From NCBI RefSeq assembly GCF_006335145.1, contig NZ_VDMN01000001.1, forward strand, positions 744,001 through 808,000: 64,000 nucleotides of DNA, given 5' to 3'. Position 1 is the stretch's first letter; each line of letters begins with the position of its first letter. The position numbers were made by a program, and so were the translations under genes. This DNA is from Aliirhizobium smilacinae. Its GTDB lineage: Bacteria; Pseudomonadota; Alphaproteobacteria; Rhizobiales; Rhizobiaceae. The notes under the pieces were generated by a model that was not told where the DNA came from, did no database searches, and saw nothing but the letters and a program-made list of their open reading frames with translations. Shown one piece after another: positions 36,634 through 45,773 of this stretch.

Positions 36634-37318
36634 GACGATCCTGATCACAGCCTTCTGGTCGGTGGCGACGATCGCGATCTATCTTCTCTCCAAACGAACC
36701 TATCGCCGCTGGCCCGCAATCTGGTCGTCACCCATGGTGCTGACCCCGGTTCTCTTGGCGGCGCTGGCACTCTCGCTGCACACGACTTACAGCGAATATA
36801 TCGGCGCTACCCGCTGGCTGATGGTCATTCTTGGTCCGGTCACTGTCGCCTTCGCAATCCCGATCTACGAGCAGAGAGCAATGATCCGACGCTATTGGCC
36901 GGTGCTGATCTTCGGCATCGTTGTCGGCAGCGGTACGGCCATTTTGACAGCCTGGGCACTGGCGAGCCTGCTGTCTATCGACGGGACGCTGCGCCTCAGT
37001 CTTTTGCCGCGCTCGATCAGTACTCCGTTCGCCATGTCAATTTCGGAGAATATCGGTGGTGTGCCGGATCTTACCGCACTCTTCGTGGTGCTGACCGGCG
37101 TGCTTGGCGCCACACTCGGCGAAAACCTGCTGCGCGTTCTTCCGCTTAAATCTTCACTCGCGCGCGGCGCCCTGTTCGGAATGGGCGCGCATGGTGTCGG
37201 CGTCGCCAAGGCGAACCAGATCGGCGCCGAGGAGGGCTCGGTCGCCGGTCTGGTGATGGTGCTGGTCGGACTCGTCAATGTACTTGCCGCACCGCTTCTG
37301 GCTTATATTCTGCGTTAG
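36620..37318 (+). CDS. CidB/LrgB-family membrane protein
   Basis: A 232-residue inner-membrane protein with six or more helices and the LrgB motifs PKSISTPFAM-like (PRSISTPFAMSISENIGG) and GMGAHGVGVAKA. It overlaps the end of the LrgA gene, implying translational coupling and joint function. Its last 4 bases overlap the end of the convergent SDR gene. Family members are proposed to be antiholin-like or metabolite transporters. Confidence 0.92.
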   Translation: MPSPETILITAFWSVATIAIYLLSKRTYRRWPAIWSSPMVLTPVLLAALALSLHTTYSEYIGATRWLMVILGPVTVAFAIPIYEQRAMIRRYWPVLIFGIVVGSGTAILTAWALASLLSIDGTLRLSLLPRSISTPFAMSISENIGGVPDLTALFVVLTGVLGATLGENLLRVLPLKSSLARGALFGMGAHGVGVAKANQIGAEEGSVAGLVMVLVGLVNVLAAPLLAYILR

Positions 37319-38112
37319 CTTCCGACACCGTATCGGGCTGCAGGCTTGCGCAGCGACAGATGCGGTCCAAGTGCGCCGCGGGCGGCGAGATAGGCGTTCC
37401 AGATGCCGTCATCGGCAAGCGCCGGGATCGTCACGAGCTCTCCCTGATCAAAGCCGGCCAATGCCGCATCCACCAGATCCGCTACATCCATGACCTTTTC
37501 CTGATCCAGATCGTCGAAAGAGCGCCCGACGCGATCAAAGATCTCGGTGCGCGTCAGGCCGGGCAGAACCGCCTGGATACGCACATTTTTGCCATTCAGT
37601 TCGGCAGCAAGAGATTCGGTCAGACTCAAGACAAAGGCCTTGGTGGCGCTGTAGGTGCCGTTGAACATCTGCGGGGCGAGAGCGACGACGGATGCCGTGT
37701 TGATGATCGCCCCTGCCCTGCGTTTTGCAAATGTCTGTGCAGCCGCGACAGCGAGCCGATTGGCGGCCGTGACGTTCAGCGCAACCATCGTGTCCAGATA
37801 ATCGACATCGCTTTCAAGCAGTGACGTGACCGGTCCGATGCCGGCATTGTTGACGAAAAGCGTGATGGCCTCGTCCTGCCTGAGCCTGTCCTCCACCTTC
37901 AGAACGTCAGCCCGCTCACTGAGGTCGGCACGCAGGACATCGGTGCCAACACCATAGGTCGTCTTCAGCTTCTCGGCCAGCTGGCCAAGGCGCTCGGCGT
38001 CACGCGCCACGAGGATCAGATCATAACCGCGGCTTGCAAGCCGGTCGGCATAGGTGGCGCCGATGCCGGACGAGGCTCCGGTTACAAGCGCAGTTCCAAG
38101 CTTGGATGTCAT
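37315..38112 (-). CDS. SDR-family NAD(P)-dependent oxidoreductase
   Basis: A 265-residue classical short-chain dehydrogenase. TGASSGIG near residues 12-19 binds the cofactor, NNAG is present, and the catalytic Tyr-Lys pair is in YSATK. The basic residues after the second strand (ARDAERL) favour NADP(H). The substrate is unknown. It is divergent from a MarR-type regulator across a short gap with a near-palindrome, so the regulator probably controls it. It converges with lrgB, overlapping by 4 bases. Confidence 0.9.
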   Translation of the reverse strand: MTSKLGTALVTGASSGIGATYADRLASRGYDLILVARDAERLGQLAEKLKTTYGVGTDVLRADLSERADVLKVEDRLRQDEAITLFVNNAGIGPVTSLLESDVDYLDTMVALNVTAANRLAVAAAQTFAKRRAGAIINTASVVALAPQMFNGTYSATKAFVLSLTESLAAELNGKNVRIQAVLPGLTRTEIFDRVGRSFDDLDQEKVMDVADLVDAALAGFDQGELVTIPALADDGIWNAYLAARGALGPHLSLRKPAARYGVGS

Positions 38113-38148
38113 GACAATTCTCCTGTTTTTGTTAAGGCTGGAATTTAA

Positions 38149-38160
38149 TGGTATATGCCA
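38149..38160. promoter_or_regulatory. Imperfect palindrome between SDR and MarR genes
   Basis: TGGTATATGCCA is a 12-base near-palindrome (one mismatched pair) about 35 bases upstream of the SDR start, in the only intergenic region the divergent MarR-type regulator shares. It is a candidate operator. Confidence 0.35.
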
Positions 38161-38280
38161 CTATATTTGAGGAGCAAATTCCGCAGCGCAAGTGGCCGTG
38201 AATAATTTTGTTCACGCGTGCAGGATTGCAGACAGCCCATAGCCTTGCCGGCAAGCGCAAGTGCTGAGATGAAGGATGTC

Positions 38281-38754
38281 ATGGAGAAGATCGAAAACAG
38301 TATCTGGATGAATTGCAGCAGCAGCTCGGTCCGCCGGGCCTCACGCCAGCTCGGACAGCTTTACGGCGATGCGATGGGCCTAACCGACCTTCGCGGCACG
38401 CAATTTACGCTGCTCACTCAGATCAGATATCTCGATGAACCGACGCAAAAGATGCTGGCACAGGCAATGGTGATGGATCTGTCGGCATTGGGCCACACGT
38501 TGAAGCCGCTCATCCGGGACGGCCTGGTGGAACTGGCGCCCGATGAAAAGGACCGCCGTGCCAAGCGCGTGAGGCTGACGCCGGAAGGCCTTGCCCGGCA
38601 GACGGAACTTGTCGGCCAGTGGCAGGAAGCGCAAAGGCGGTTCGATGCGGTTCTGGGGGCTGAAAAATCAGCGGAGCTTCGCCGCACCCTTGCCTTCGTC
38701 GCCTCGGAAGAATTTGCCAAAGCCTATGCGGCTGCGGGCAAGAAGGGCGATTGA
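38281..38754 (+). CDS. MarR-family transcriptional regulator
   Basis: A 157-residue winged-helix protein. The recognition region MVMDLSALGHTLKPLIRDGLVE and the wing DEKDRRAKRVRLTPEG are characteristic of MarR. The start at 38281 has AAGGA 4 bases upstream; 38269 is a possible alternative. Such dimers usually repress a divergent gene and release DNA on binding a phenolic or other small ligand. The divergent SDR gene is the obvious target. A cluster of C and S near residue 11 (MNCSSSS) could sense thiol state, but that is a guess. Confidence 0.9.
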   Translation: MEKIENSIWMNCSSSSVRRASRQLGQLYGDAMGLTDLRGTQFTLLTQIRYLDEPTQKMLAQAMVMDLSALGHTLKPLIRDGLVELAPDEKDRRAKRVRLTPEGLARQTELVGQWQEAQRRFDAVLGAEKSAELRRTLAFVASEEFAKAYAAAGKKGD

Positions 38755-38780
38755 AACCCGCCCAACCATGTCTGCCTGGA

Positions 38781-39020
38781 TTACAGCCAGCTGCGTCCAT
38801 CGGCATCGGCCTGGCAGCCGTAGGGCGGCAGGACATTGCCGAACGTGACATGCAGCTTGTCGCAGCCCCATTTGCGAACCGGCGTCGGAAGGCGACTGTT
38901 GATCTCGATGCCGACTTCGTCATAGGGGCTGTCGGTATTGCCGACGTAACGGTACCAGCGGAAGCCGACGACGACCGATAGGGCAATGACGACAGTCAGA
39001 AGAAGTTTTACAATTCGCAT
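38781..39020 (-). CDS. Small membrane-anchored protein of unknown function
   Basis: A 79-residue protein beginning MRIVKLLLTVVIALSVVVGF, one membrane helix or uncleaved signal, followed by a short soluble tail with two cysteines (WGCDKLHV and YGCQAD) that could form a disulfide in the periplasm. ATG 39020 is chosen because the hydrophobic segment then starts at the N-terminus. I do not recognise the family. It runs alone between the MarR-type gene and the cupin gene. Confidence 0.7.
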   Translation of the reverse strand: MRIVKLLLTVVIALSVVVGFRWYRYVGNTDSPYDEVGIEINSRLPTPVRKWGCDKLHVTFGNVLPPYGCQADADGRSWL

Positions 39021-39124
39021 GTGGGCATCCGGGTTATCCTCGATCCGAGCGGGTTTAGCCCGGACGGCTACAGATCGGCACCCCTCTTCCACGTCTTTCC
39101 CCAGACACTGACCGTACGCGCAAG

Positions 39125-39469
39125 CTAAACCCGGATCACGTAGTCCTTGCGAGTCGTTTCAACGACTTCCCAGCTTCCCTTGAAGCCGGGTCTGAGGATC
39201 ATTCGGTCGCCGGCGCGAAGATGAACGGGCTCGCCGCCTTCTTCGGTGATGATCGAATGGCCGGATAGGACGTTAAAATATTCCCACTCGTCATAGACGA
39301 TCCGCCACTTGCCGGGCGTCGCTTCCCAGACGCCGGCATAGATACCCCCCTCGGCCTCCTCGACATTCCAGGTGCGGAATTGCGGGTTACCTTCAATCAC
39401 GCGGTCAGGTGCCGGTGCGCCCTCTTCCGGTTCGATGGTCGCAAGATCGAATGTCGTCCAGGTCTGCAT
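39125..39469 (-). CDS. Cupin-domain protein (DUF861/EutQ-like)
   Basis: A 114-residue single cupin barrel. The core GVWEATPGKWRIVYDEWEYFNVLSG...IITEEGG and the second motif LRAGDRMILRPGFKGSWEV are typical of the Cupin_3 group, in which metal-binding histidines are largely replaced. ATG 39469 has AGGA 6 bases upstream; two further in-frame starts lie directly before it. Function is unknown; these proteins often bind small carboxylates or sugars. It is transcribed away from the TetR gene's 3' end. Confidence 0.85.
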   Translation of the reverse strand: MQTWTTFDLATIEPEEGAPAPDRVIEGNPQFRTWNVEEAEGGIYAGVWEATPGKWRIVYDEWEYFNVLSGHSIITEEGGEPVHLRAGDRMILRPGFKGSWEVVETTRKDYVIRV

Positions 39470-39509
39470 CACCAATCCTATTTTGGGCCAACGGCCACCG
39501 TCATATGTT

Positions 39510-40109
39510 TCACCTGCCGCTTGTCAGATAAGCGGAAAGGCCTTCGGCGGCTATGCCTGCCATGACACGCAATCGCTGCGTCGGCATGCCGTTGCGGGCG
39601 CTGGCCGACAGGCCCGCAAAAGACATCATCACATAATCGGCCGCGAGGTCTGCATTGTTTGCGTCGAGGACAACAATCTTTTCGCGGATATAAGCCCGGC
39701 TTGCCTCCATGCGCGCACGGGCTCTGTCGCCCGCCTCCGGGTCCGCGGTGCCTCTGGCACCCTCGATCACCATGCAGCCGCAAGGACCATCGCAGGCGTA
39801 AGCATCTGCGGCATATCGGAGAAGTTTGGTGACGCCGGCCGGCAACGGGGTGCCGGGGGCAAGCGCCGTATCGACGTCCAGCCCCTCGGTCTTCTCGTAT
39901 CGCCTCAGGGCTTCGTCATAAAGCGCCAGCTTGCTGCCGAAAGCCGCGTAGAAACTTGGCGGATTTATGCCAAGCGCCTGCGTCAGGTCTGCTACACTCA
40001 GGCCGTCGTATCCCTTCGCATGAAACAGAACCTGTGCCTTGGCGAGTGCCTCGTCACGATCAAAGGCACGCGGCCTTCCGCGCTTGGCAGTTATTTTTGT
40101 ATCACTCAC
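39510..40109 (-). CDS. TetR/AcrR-family transcriptional repressor
   Basis: A 199-residue regulator with the N-terminal helix-turn-helix GRPRAFDRDEALAKAQ...GYDGLSVADLTQALGINPPSFYAAFGSK typical of TetR. The start is GTG at 40109 with AGGA 7 bases upstream. It is divergent from an SDR gene 85 bases away, with two CTCACTACA repeats between and across its start, the likely autoregulatory operator. The C-terminal ligand domain gives no clue to the inducer. Confidence 0.92.
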   Translation of the reverse strand: MSDTKITAKRGRPRAFDRDEALAKAQVLFHAKGYDGLSVADLTQALGINPPSFYAAFGSKLALYDEALRRYEKTEGLDVDTALAPGTPLPAGVTKLLRYAADAYACDGPCGCMVIEGARGTADPEAGDRARARMEASRAYIREKIVVLDANNADLAADYVMMSFAGLSASARNGMPTQRLRVMAGIAAEGLSAYLTSGR

Positions 40110-40160
40110 TACAAAATCCTTGACGTCGCTTGTCCGTATCTTTATGTAACGCTCACTACA
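40105..40160. promoter_or_regulatory. Direct repeats between TetR and SDR genes, candidate operator
   Basis: CTCACTACA occurs at 40105-40113 and again at 40152-40160, each followed by an AT-rich stretch (AAAATCC and TTAAATC). One copy overlaps the TetR start and the other lies 35 bases before the SDR start, so one regulator bound to both could control both genes. Confidence 0.4.
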
Positions 40161-40194
40161 TTAAATCTCAAGCCTCAATACAGGGAGACATGCA

Positions 40195-40908
40195 ATGACG
40201 GACTTCCACGAAAAAAAGGTCATGGTTCTTGGCGGCAGTCGCGGCATCGGTGCCGCAATCGTTCGCCGTTTTGCGAAAGACGGCGCCAAGGTGACGTTCA
40301 CTTATGCCGGATCTAAGGATGCGGCCGACGCGCTTGCGGCAGAGACCGGCGCGGAGGCGGTGAAATCCGACGCGGGTGACCGCTCGCAGACGATCGCCAC
40401 GGTCAAGGCTGCCGGCGCATTGGACGTGCTGGTCGTCAATGCCGGGACACTCGTTCTCGGCGACCCGCTTGAGACAGACCCGGATGCGGTCGACCGGATG
40501 ATCGACATCAATGTGCGGGCGCCCTACCACGCCTCGGTGGAAGCAGCCCGACAGATGCCGGAGGGCGGCCGGATCATCATCATCGGTTCCGTCAACGGCG
40601 ACCGCATGCCGTTTGCCGGTGGTGCCGCCTACGCGCTGACCAAATCGGCAGTCCAGGGCATGGCCCGCGGCCTCGCCCGTGATTTCGGCCCTCGCAACAT
40701 CACCGTCAACGTGATCCAGCCCGGCCCGATCGATACCGACATGAACCCGGCCGACGGCCCGATGAAGGACACGATGCACGGTTTCATGGCACTGAAACGC
40801 CACGGCCGACCGGAAGAAATCTCCGGGCTTGCCGCCTATCTCGCCGGCCCTGAAGGTGGCTTCATTACGGGGGCGATGCACACGATAGATGGTGGCATGG
40901 GCGCCTGA
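40195..40908 (+). CDS. SDR-family oxidoreductase, probable target of the TetR repressor
   Basis: A 237-residue short-chain dehydrogenase similar to FabG-type 3-oxoacyl reductases. GGSRGIG near residues 14-20, NAGT, and the active-site YALTK are present, and the C-terminus GAMHTIDGGMGA is typical. GGGAG lies about 8 bases before the ATG. TetR-SDR pairs of this kind often handle quinones or electrophiles, but the substrate here is not evident. A long hairpin (40911-40960, arms GCCC and ACGGCAGG) follows the stop without a T-run. Confidence 0.9.
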   Translation: MTDFHEKKVMVLGGSRGIGAAIVRRFAKDGAKVTFTYAGSKDAADALAAETGAEAVKSDAGDRSQTIATVKAAGALDVLVVNAGTLVLGDPLETDPDAVDRMIDINVRAPYHASVEAARQMPEGGRIIIIGSVNGDRMPFAGGAAYALTKSAVQGMARGLARDFGPRNITVNVIQPGPIDTDMNPADGPMKDTMHGFMALKRHGRPEEISGLAAYLAGPEGGFITGAMHTIDGGMGA

Positions 40909-41268
40909 TCGCCCAAAGGTACGGCAGGATATCCTCTCCAAAAGACAGCCTGCCGTGGGCATTATCTCAAAAAAATGAATGCGGTCAGGATGCAATTGTG
41001 GCCGCAATCGTCTATAGCCCTTCGCCATGGACAGCCGATTGCGTTTGTCCGGCCTGACGAGTCGCGTAAAATCGGCAAGGACATCGGACCGGACGTTCCA
41101 CCTTCATGGTCGAGAGATGACCGCGCCCCGCTATAAGCCGGGGACGCCTGATCGCGCCATCGCGCATATGTTCCATTTTATGCCGTTCCCGTTCCGGGGC
41201 GGCATTTTTTGTTTTCCCTTTCAACCACAAAAGGAATGGCCACCAGAAACGGTGTGCCGCTTATCATC
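40909..41268 (+). other. Leader region of the TerC/CBS gene with possible structured RNA
   Basis: This 360-base gap contains no convincing gene. It starts with the hairpin after the SDR gene. Then comes a sigma-70-like promoter (TTGTCC at 41045, 16-base spacer, TAAAAT at 41067), two small hairpins (arms GGTC/GACC at 41108-41122 and CCCCG/CGGGG at 41126-41143) and a strong terminator at 41180-41210, all before the TerC/CBS start. This is the layout of an attenuated leader or of a small RNA of about 130 bases. Confidence 0.45.
41180..41210 (+). terminator. Rho-independent terminator upstream of TerC/CBS gene
   Basis: Arms TGCCGTTCC (41181-41189) and GGGGCGGCA (41196-41204) pair with two G-U, extended by an A-T pair, and are followed by TTTTTTGTTTT. 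It ends 59 bases before the chosen start codon, so it either ends a small RNA or acts as an attenuator. Confidence 0.75.
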
Positions 41269-42840
41269 ATGATATTCGAATGGATGTCCGACCCCGCCGC
41301 ATGGGCGGGTCTCGCCACCCTCATTGTTCTTGAAATCGTTCTCGGCATCGACAATCTCGTGTTCATCGCGATCCTTGCCGACAAGCTGCCAGAGCACCAG
41401 CGGGAAAAGGCGCGCCTTGTCGGCCTCGGCCTGGCGCTCATCATGCGCCTGATCCTGCTCGCCTCCGTGGCCTGGATTGTGACGCTGACAGCACCGCTCT
41501 TCACAGTCGCCGGTCTGGAAATCTCCGGCCGCGACCTGATCCTGCTGTTCGGCGGCGTGTTCCTTTTGTTCAAGGGCACGATGGAACTGCACGAGCGCCT
41601 GGAAGGTCATTCCGGTCCTAAGGAAGGCAAGATCGAACACGCCGTGTTCTGGCAGGTTCTGGTCCAGATCGTCGTCCTCGACGCCGTTTTTTCGCTCGAC
41701 AGCGTGATCACCGCAGTTGGCATGGTGCAGCATCTTTCGGTGATGATGATTGCCGTCATCGTCGCCGTCGGCGTCATGCTGATATGCTCGAAGCCGCTGA
41801 TGGCCTTCGTCTCCAAGCACCCGACCGTGGTCATCCTCTGCCTCGGCTTCCTGATGATGATCGGTTTCTCGCTGATCGTCGAAGGCCTCGGTTTCCATAT
41901 CCCGAAGGGCTATCTCTATGCGGCGATCGGCTTTTCGGTCCTGATCGAGGCGTTCAACCAGATCGGCCGCCGCAATCGCGAGCGTTTCATGAGCACCGGC
42001 GACCTGCGCGAGCGAACGGCAAGCGCCGTTCTCTCGTTGCTTGGCAGCCGTCGCGGTGAAAACTCGCTGGGTGAGACGGGCGACGTAATTGCCGAGCGCG
42101 CATCGGAAAACGAGCTGTTTACACCGGTCGAACATGAGATGATCGAGAGCGTTTTGACGCTTGCCGATCGTCCGGCCAAATCCGTGATGACGCATCGTCT
42201 CGAGATAGACTGGCTGGATATTGGAGACAGCGACGAGGAGCTGCGCCGCAAGGTTCTCGAATCAGGCCATTCCCGTTTCCCGATCGCACGCGGCAGCCTC
42301 GACGAGTTTCTCGGCGTCGCGCTCGCCAAGGACCTGCTGCGCGACCTCATCGAAACCGGCAAGATCGATTTCGAGCGGTCGTTGCGTCAGCCTCTCGTGG
42401 TGCATGAAAGCGTCAATGCGCTGCGACTGCTGGAGCAGTTGCGCCAGTCGCCGCTGCAGGTGGCGATCGTGCTGGACGAATACGGATCGGTCGAAGGCAT
42501 GGTCACGGCAACGGACCTGCTGGAAGCCATCGCCGGTGACTTTGCCGACGATGACGAGGAACAGTTGACTGTGGAGCGTGGCGAGGACGGCTCGCTTCTG
42601 GTCGACGGCTGGATCGACATCCGCCACGTATCGAGACTTCTCGACAGCGATCTCGTCGATGATGCCGACCGCTATTCAACGCTGGCCGGGCTTATCCTCT
42701 GGCGTCTCGGCCATCTTCCGGAAAAGGGCGAAACGTTTACCTTCGGTGGCCTCACTTACGAGGTGGTATCGCTTGACGGGCGCAATATCGACAAGGTGCG
42801 TATTCGTGCTGCCAACTCGGCGGCGACCGAACCGGCATAA
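41269..42840 (+). CDS. TerC-family membrane protein with CBS pair and CorC/HlyC domain
   Basis: A 523-residue inner-membrane protein. Residues about 1-230 form a TerC domain of seven or so helices with conserved acidic motifs ([10 protein letters not shown] and [14 protein letters not shown]) thought to bind a metal such as Mn. Then a CBS pair ([12 protein letters not shown]...; [17 protein letters not shown]) and a C-terminal CorC_HlyC domain ([13 protein letters not shown]..., [10 protein letters not shown]). The ATG at 41269 gives the usual MIFEWMSDP start but its ribosome site is weak; ATG 41236 has AAGGA directly abutting. Metal efflux, perhaps manganese, is the best guess. Upstream lies a possible attenuator. 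Confidence 0.88.
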   Translation: MIFEWMSDPAAWAGLATLIVLEIVLGIDNLVFIAILADKLPEHQREKARLVGLGLALIMRLILLASVAWIVTLTAPLFTVAGLEISGRDLILLFGGVFLLFKGTMELHERLEGHSGPKEGKIEHAVFWQVLVQIVVLDAVFSLDSVITAVGMVQHLSVMMIAVIVAVGVMLICSKPLMAFVSKHPTVVILCLGFLMMIGFSLIVEGLGFHIPKGYLYAAIGFSVLIEAFNQIGRRNRERFMSTGDLRERTASAVLSLLGSRRGENSLGETGDVIAERASENELFTPVEHEMIESVLTLADRPAKSVMTHRLEIDWLDIGDSDEELRRKVLESGHSRFPIARGSLDEFLGVALAKDLLRDLIETGKIDFERSLRQPLVVHESVNALRLLEQLRQSPLQVAIVLDEYGSVEGMVTATDLLEAIAGDFADDDEEQLTVERGEDGSLLVDGWIDIRHVSRLLDSDLVDDADRYSTLAGLILWRLGHLPEKGETFTFGGLTYEVVSLDGRNIDKVRIRAANSAATEPA

Positions 42841-42864
42841 ACCGGGCCTTGAGCCCAGATACCA

Positions 42865-43275
42865 TCAGGCGGACCGGCGGCGAGGTTCCTTGCCGGTCTG
42901 CTCCCTGCCCTTCAACATATTGCCGACAGTGATCAGCAGGGTTCCCGCCGCGCATGGTTTCGCCAGTCGCCGGGCTGTAGCCGGCAATTCGGAAAGATCT
43001 CGGCCGGTGCGGGCAGACGAGACGACAATGCCGATCCGCGGGGCGCATTCGGCCACCATCTTGGCGAGATCGATACCGTTCAGCGATCCCGGCATATCGA
43101 TATCGGTGAGCACGAGATCGATATTCTCGAACTGGCCGAGCCTGCCGACCGCCTCCAGTACGCTGCTGGCCTCCAGCACCGCATAACCCGCATCTTCGAG
43201 AGCGTCGGCCATCGCAAAGCGGATCAGCGCGTCATCCTCGACAACCAGGATCGTCTTCTGCCGGAACGTGTTCAT
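42865..43275 (-). CDS. Single-domain response regulator (CheY-like)
   Basis: A 136-residue receiver domain without an output domain. The acidic pocket is E13-D14-D15 (VVEDD), the phosphoacceptor is D58 in LTDIDMPG and the conserved lysine is in LAKPC. Such orphan regulators act through protein contacts or phosphorelay. No histidine kinase is adjacent, so its partner is unknown. The C-terminal tail is basic (GKEPRRRSA). It converges with the TerC/CBS gene, 24 bases apart. Confidence 0.9.
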   Translation of the reverse strand: MNTFRQKTILVVEDDALIRFAMADALEDAGYAVLEASSVLEAVGRLGQFENIDLVLTDIDMPGSLNGIDLAKMVAECAPRIGIVVSSARTGRDLSELPATARRLAKPCAAGTLLITVGNMLKGREQTGKEPRRRSA

Positions 43276-43408
43276 CGCCGTTATCCTTCTTCAATCGTCG
43301 CACCATGAACGCATGAAGATTGGAAAGGATTGCGGCAGCGGCTGTGCCAATTCGAAACATGTTTAATAAAATACGAACGAAATCAGACGGCTTTCGGAAG
43401 GAAACCTG

Positions 43409-44329
43409 TCAATCCGCCCATTCCGGATCGCTGGTGAAAACGATCGTCAGCCAGCGGTCGGGGCCTTCATCACCGATCGCATCGCCGATCTCGTCGCGGA
43501 TCGCATCCCATTCCGACAGATGACGCGCCGGCCAGTCGGACGGCGCGATGAAGAACAGTTCGATCTGCTTGCCGCGGCCGACGCGGGCGACATAGGCGCG
43601 ATAAGACAGGAAACCGTGACGCTCGACGATGTCTTCCGCTACCGCATCGACATGCCGCTTTAGGTCGACCGGCGTCACAAGCAGGATATCGGCGACAGCC
43701 TGGCGCACATTGGAAAACGGCGCCGGCAGGATCACCACGCATATGATGGCGAGCACACCGGGATCGATATAGGGCCCGAGCCATTCCAGTTCGGTACCTT
43801 GTATGAAGTGACCGAGAGCGAAGGCGATTACGAGTGCAGACGCCAGCGCGGCAGACATCGCCCAGGCCTGGCTATCGAGCGCGATGAAGCCGGATTTCAG
43901 CTCACGGTTTGCCCGCCGGCAGAAAAGCCACATGGCGAACGCGATGACCATCGTCACCACGGCAAAGATGATGGCCGGGCCGAAATCGATCGCCCGACCG
44001 CCGGCCATCAGGCTGCCGACGGCGCTGATGAATGCAAAAATTGCAGCTCCCATCAGAAGCGTGCCGTTAAGGCCGAGCACCATCGGCTCCAGATGCCAGA
44101 AACCAAGGCTGAAGCGATCGATCAACTTGCCCTTCGCCGTTGGCTCTGCAGAAGTCGCGATGAGCTTCGACACCAGCAGCGCCAGAAGCGTCATGAAAGC
44201 GTCAGCCAGGGAATAAAAGCCGTCGAACACGATGGCGAAGGAGCCGGACAAAAGACCGACGATGATGCCGAATGCCGCCAAGGCGGCCGTGACGGCGATG
44301 GACAGCCGAAGAAGTGACTGCTCGCTCAC
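43409..44329 (-). CDS. Cation-diffusion-facilitator-like transporter with altered metal site
   Basis: A 306-residue protein with five to six membrane helices and a C-terminal soluble domain, laid out as in CDF efflux proteins (FDGFYSLADAFMTL in helix 2). In zinc CDFs helix 2 carries H/DxxxD and helix 5 carries HxxxD. Here helix 2 reads Y39-x3-D43 and helix 5 (ALDSQAWAMSAA) has neither His nor Asp at those places. It may therefore carry another cation or have another role. The C-terminal domain (FFIAPSDWPA) is also atypical. No regulator is adjacent. Confidence 0.78.
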   Translation of the reverse strand: MSEQSLLRLSIAVTAALAAFGIIVGLLSGSFAIVFDGFYSLADAFMTLLALLVSKLIATSAEPTAKGKLIDRFSLGFWHLEPMVLGLNGTLLMGAAIFAFISAVGSLMAGGRAIDFGPAIIFAVVTMVIAFAMWLFCRRANRELKSGFIALDSQAWAMSAALASALVIAFALGHFIQGTELEWLGPYIDPGVLAIICVVILPAPFSNVRQAVADILLVTPVDLKRHVDAVAEDIVERHGFLSYRAYVARVGRGKQIELFFIAPSDWPARHLSEWDAIRDEIGDAIGDEGPDRWLTIVFTSDPEWAD

Positions 44330-44486
44330 GGGAATTCTCCATTGAAGCGGGAGTGTGCTCCCCCGCCCCTTATCTGTTTTCTTCTAGGCCAATCCCAAAA
44401 GCGGCGTGTCCGATGACCGTCGCCGCAGCAAGCCGATACCGGTTCACTGTGTAGGGATGATTACATGAGCGGCCTCTATAGAAGCG

Positions 44487-45773
44487 TCAGGTGACTTTCG
44501 CCAGTGCCTGATCGAGATCCGCGATAATGTCGGCGGCGTCCTCGATACCGATCGACAGGCGCACAACATCGGGACCGGCACCCGCTGCGATCTGCTGCTC
44601 TTCGGTCAGCTGGCGGTGGGTGGTCGATGCCGGATGGATGACAAGCGAGCGGGTATCGCCGATATTGGCGAGATGCGAAAAGAGCTGCAGCCCTTCGACA
44701 AAATTTTTGCCCGCCTCGTATCCGCCCCGGATGCCGAAGGTGAAGACAGATCCCGCCCCCTTCGGTGAATAATGCTGCTGCAGCAAATGATTGGGATCAT
44801 CCTCCAGCCCGGCATAATTGACCCAGGCGATTTTTGGATGCTGCTTCAGCCATCTGGCGACTTCCAGCGCATTGTCGCAGTGTTTCTGCATCCGGAGCGG
44901 CAGGGTCTCGATACCGGTCTGAATCATGAAGGCGTTGAAGGGGGAAATCGCCGGCCCGAGATCGCGCAGGCCAAGTACACGGGCGGCGATCGCAAAAGCG
45001 ATATTGCCGAAAGTCTCGTGCAATACGATGCCGCCGTATTCCGGCCTAGGCTCTGACACCATCGGATATTTGCCGGATTTCGACCAGTCGAATGTGCCGC
45101 CATCGACGAGAATACCACCCATCGAATTTCCATGGCCGCCGAGAAATTTCGTCAGCGAATGAACGATGATGTCGGCGCCATGCTCAAGGGGGCGCAAGAG
45201 GTAGGGGCTAGCCATAGTGTTGTCGACGATTAAAGGCAGGCCGCGGCGGTGGGCAATATCGGCGATCGCGGAAATATCGACAAAAGTGCCGCCCGGATTG
45301 GCAAGGCTTTCGATGAAGATCGCGCGCGTCTCATCGTCGATCGCAGCTTCGAAGCTTGCCGGGTCATCGGTATCGGCCCAACGCACATGCCAGTCGAAAT
45401 TCTTGAATGCGTGGCCGAACTGATTGATCGAGCCACCATAGAGCCGTCTCGCCGCGACGAAATTTGCGCCGGGCTGCATGATCGTGTGGAAAATCAGCAT
45501 CTGGGCCGCGTGGCCGGAGGCGACGGCAAGCGCCGCCGTACCGCCTTCGAGTGCTGCCACCCGCTCCTCGAGCACGGCCTGGGTCGGGTTCATGATCCGC
45601 GTATAGATATTGCCGAACTGCTGAAGGCCGAAGAGTGCTGCCGCATGGTCGGCATCGTTGAAAACGAAGGACGTCGTCTGGTAGATCGGCGTCGCCCTCG
45701 CCCCGGTCGTTGGGTCCGGTGCGGCTCCGGCATGGACTGCAAGCGTAGAAAATCCCGGATTTAACGGCGACAT
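44487..45773 (-). CDS. metY: O-acetylhomoserine sulfhydrylase (MetY-type)
   Basis: A 428-residue cystathionine-gamma-synthase-family PLP enzyme that makes homocysteine from O-acetylhomoserine and sulfide. K209 in HSLTKFLGGHGN is the PLP lysine, TRIMNPT (58-64) and DNTMASPYL are conserved, and the length of about 430 with an insert before the C-terminus fits MetY rather than MetB or MetC (about 380-400). The upstream region was checked for a SAM-II riboswitch; only a weak resemblance was found. It is monocistronic as far as can be seen. Confidence 0.93.
   Translation of the reverse strand: MSPLNPGFSTLAVHAGAAPDPTTGARATPIYQTTSFVFNDADHAAALFGLQQFGNIYTRIMNPTQAVLEERVAALEGGTAALAVASGHAAQMLIFHTIMQPGANFVAARRLYGGSINQFGHAFKNFDWHVRWADTDDPASFEAAIDDETRAIFIESLANPGGTFVDISAIADIAHRRGLPLIVDNTMASPYLLRPLEHGADIIVHSLTKFLGGHGNSMGGILVDGGTFDWSKSGKYPMVSEPRPEYGGIVLHETFGNIAFAIAARVLGLRDLGPAISPFNAFMIQTGIETLPLRMQKHCDNALEVARWLKQHPKIAWVNYAGLEDDPNHLLQQHYSPKGAGSVFTFGIRGGYEAGKNFVEGLQLFSHLANIGDTRSLVIHPASTTHRQLTEEQQIAAGAGPDVVRLSIGIEDAADIIADLDQALAKVT

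Noticed and set aside
41045..41268. yybP-ykoY manganese riboswitch before the TerC gene
   Set aside because: The conserved GGGGAGUAG loop and its partner are not present; only a generic leader-terminator layout is supported.
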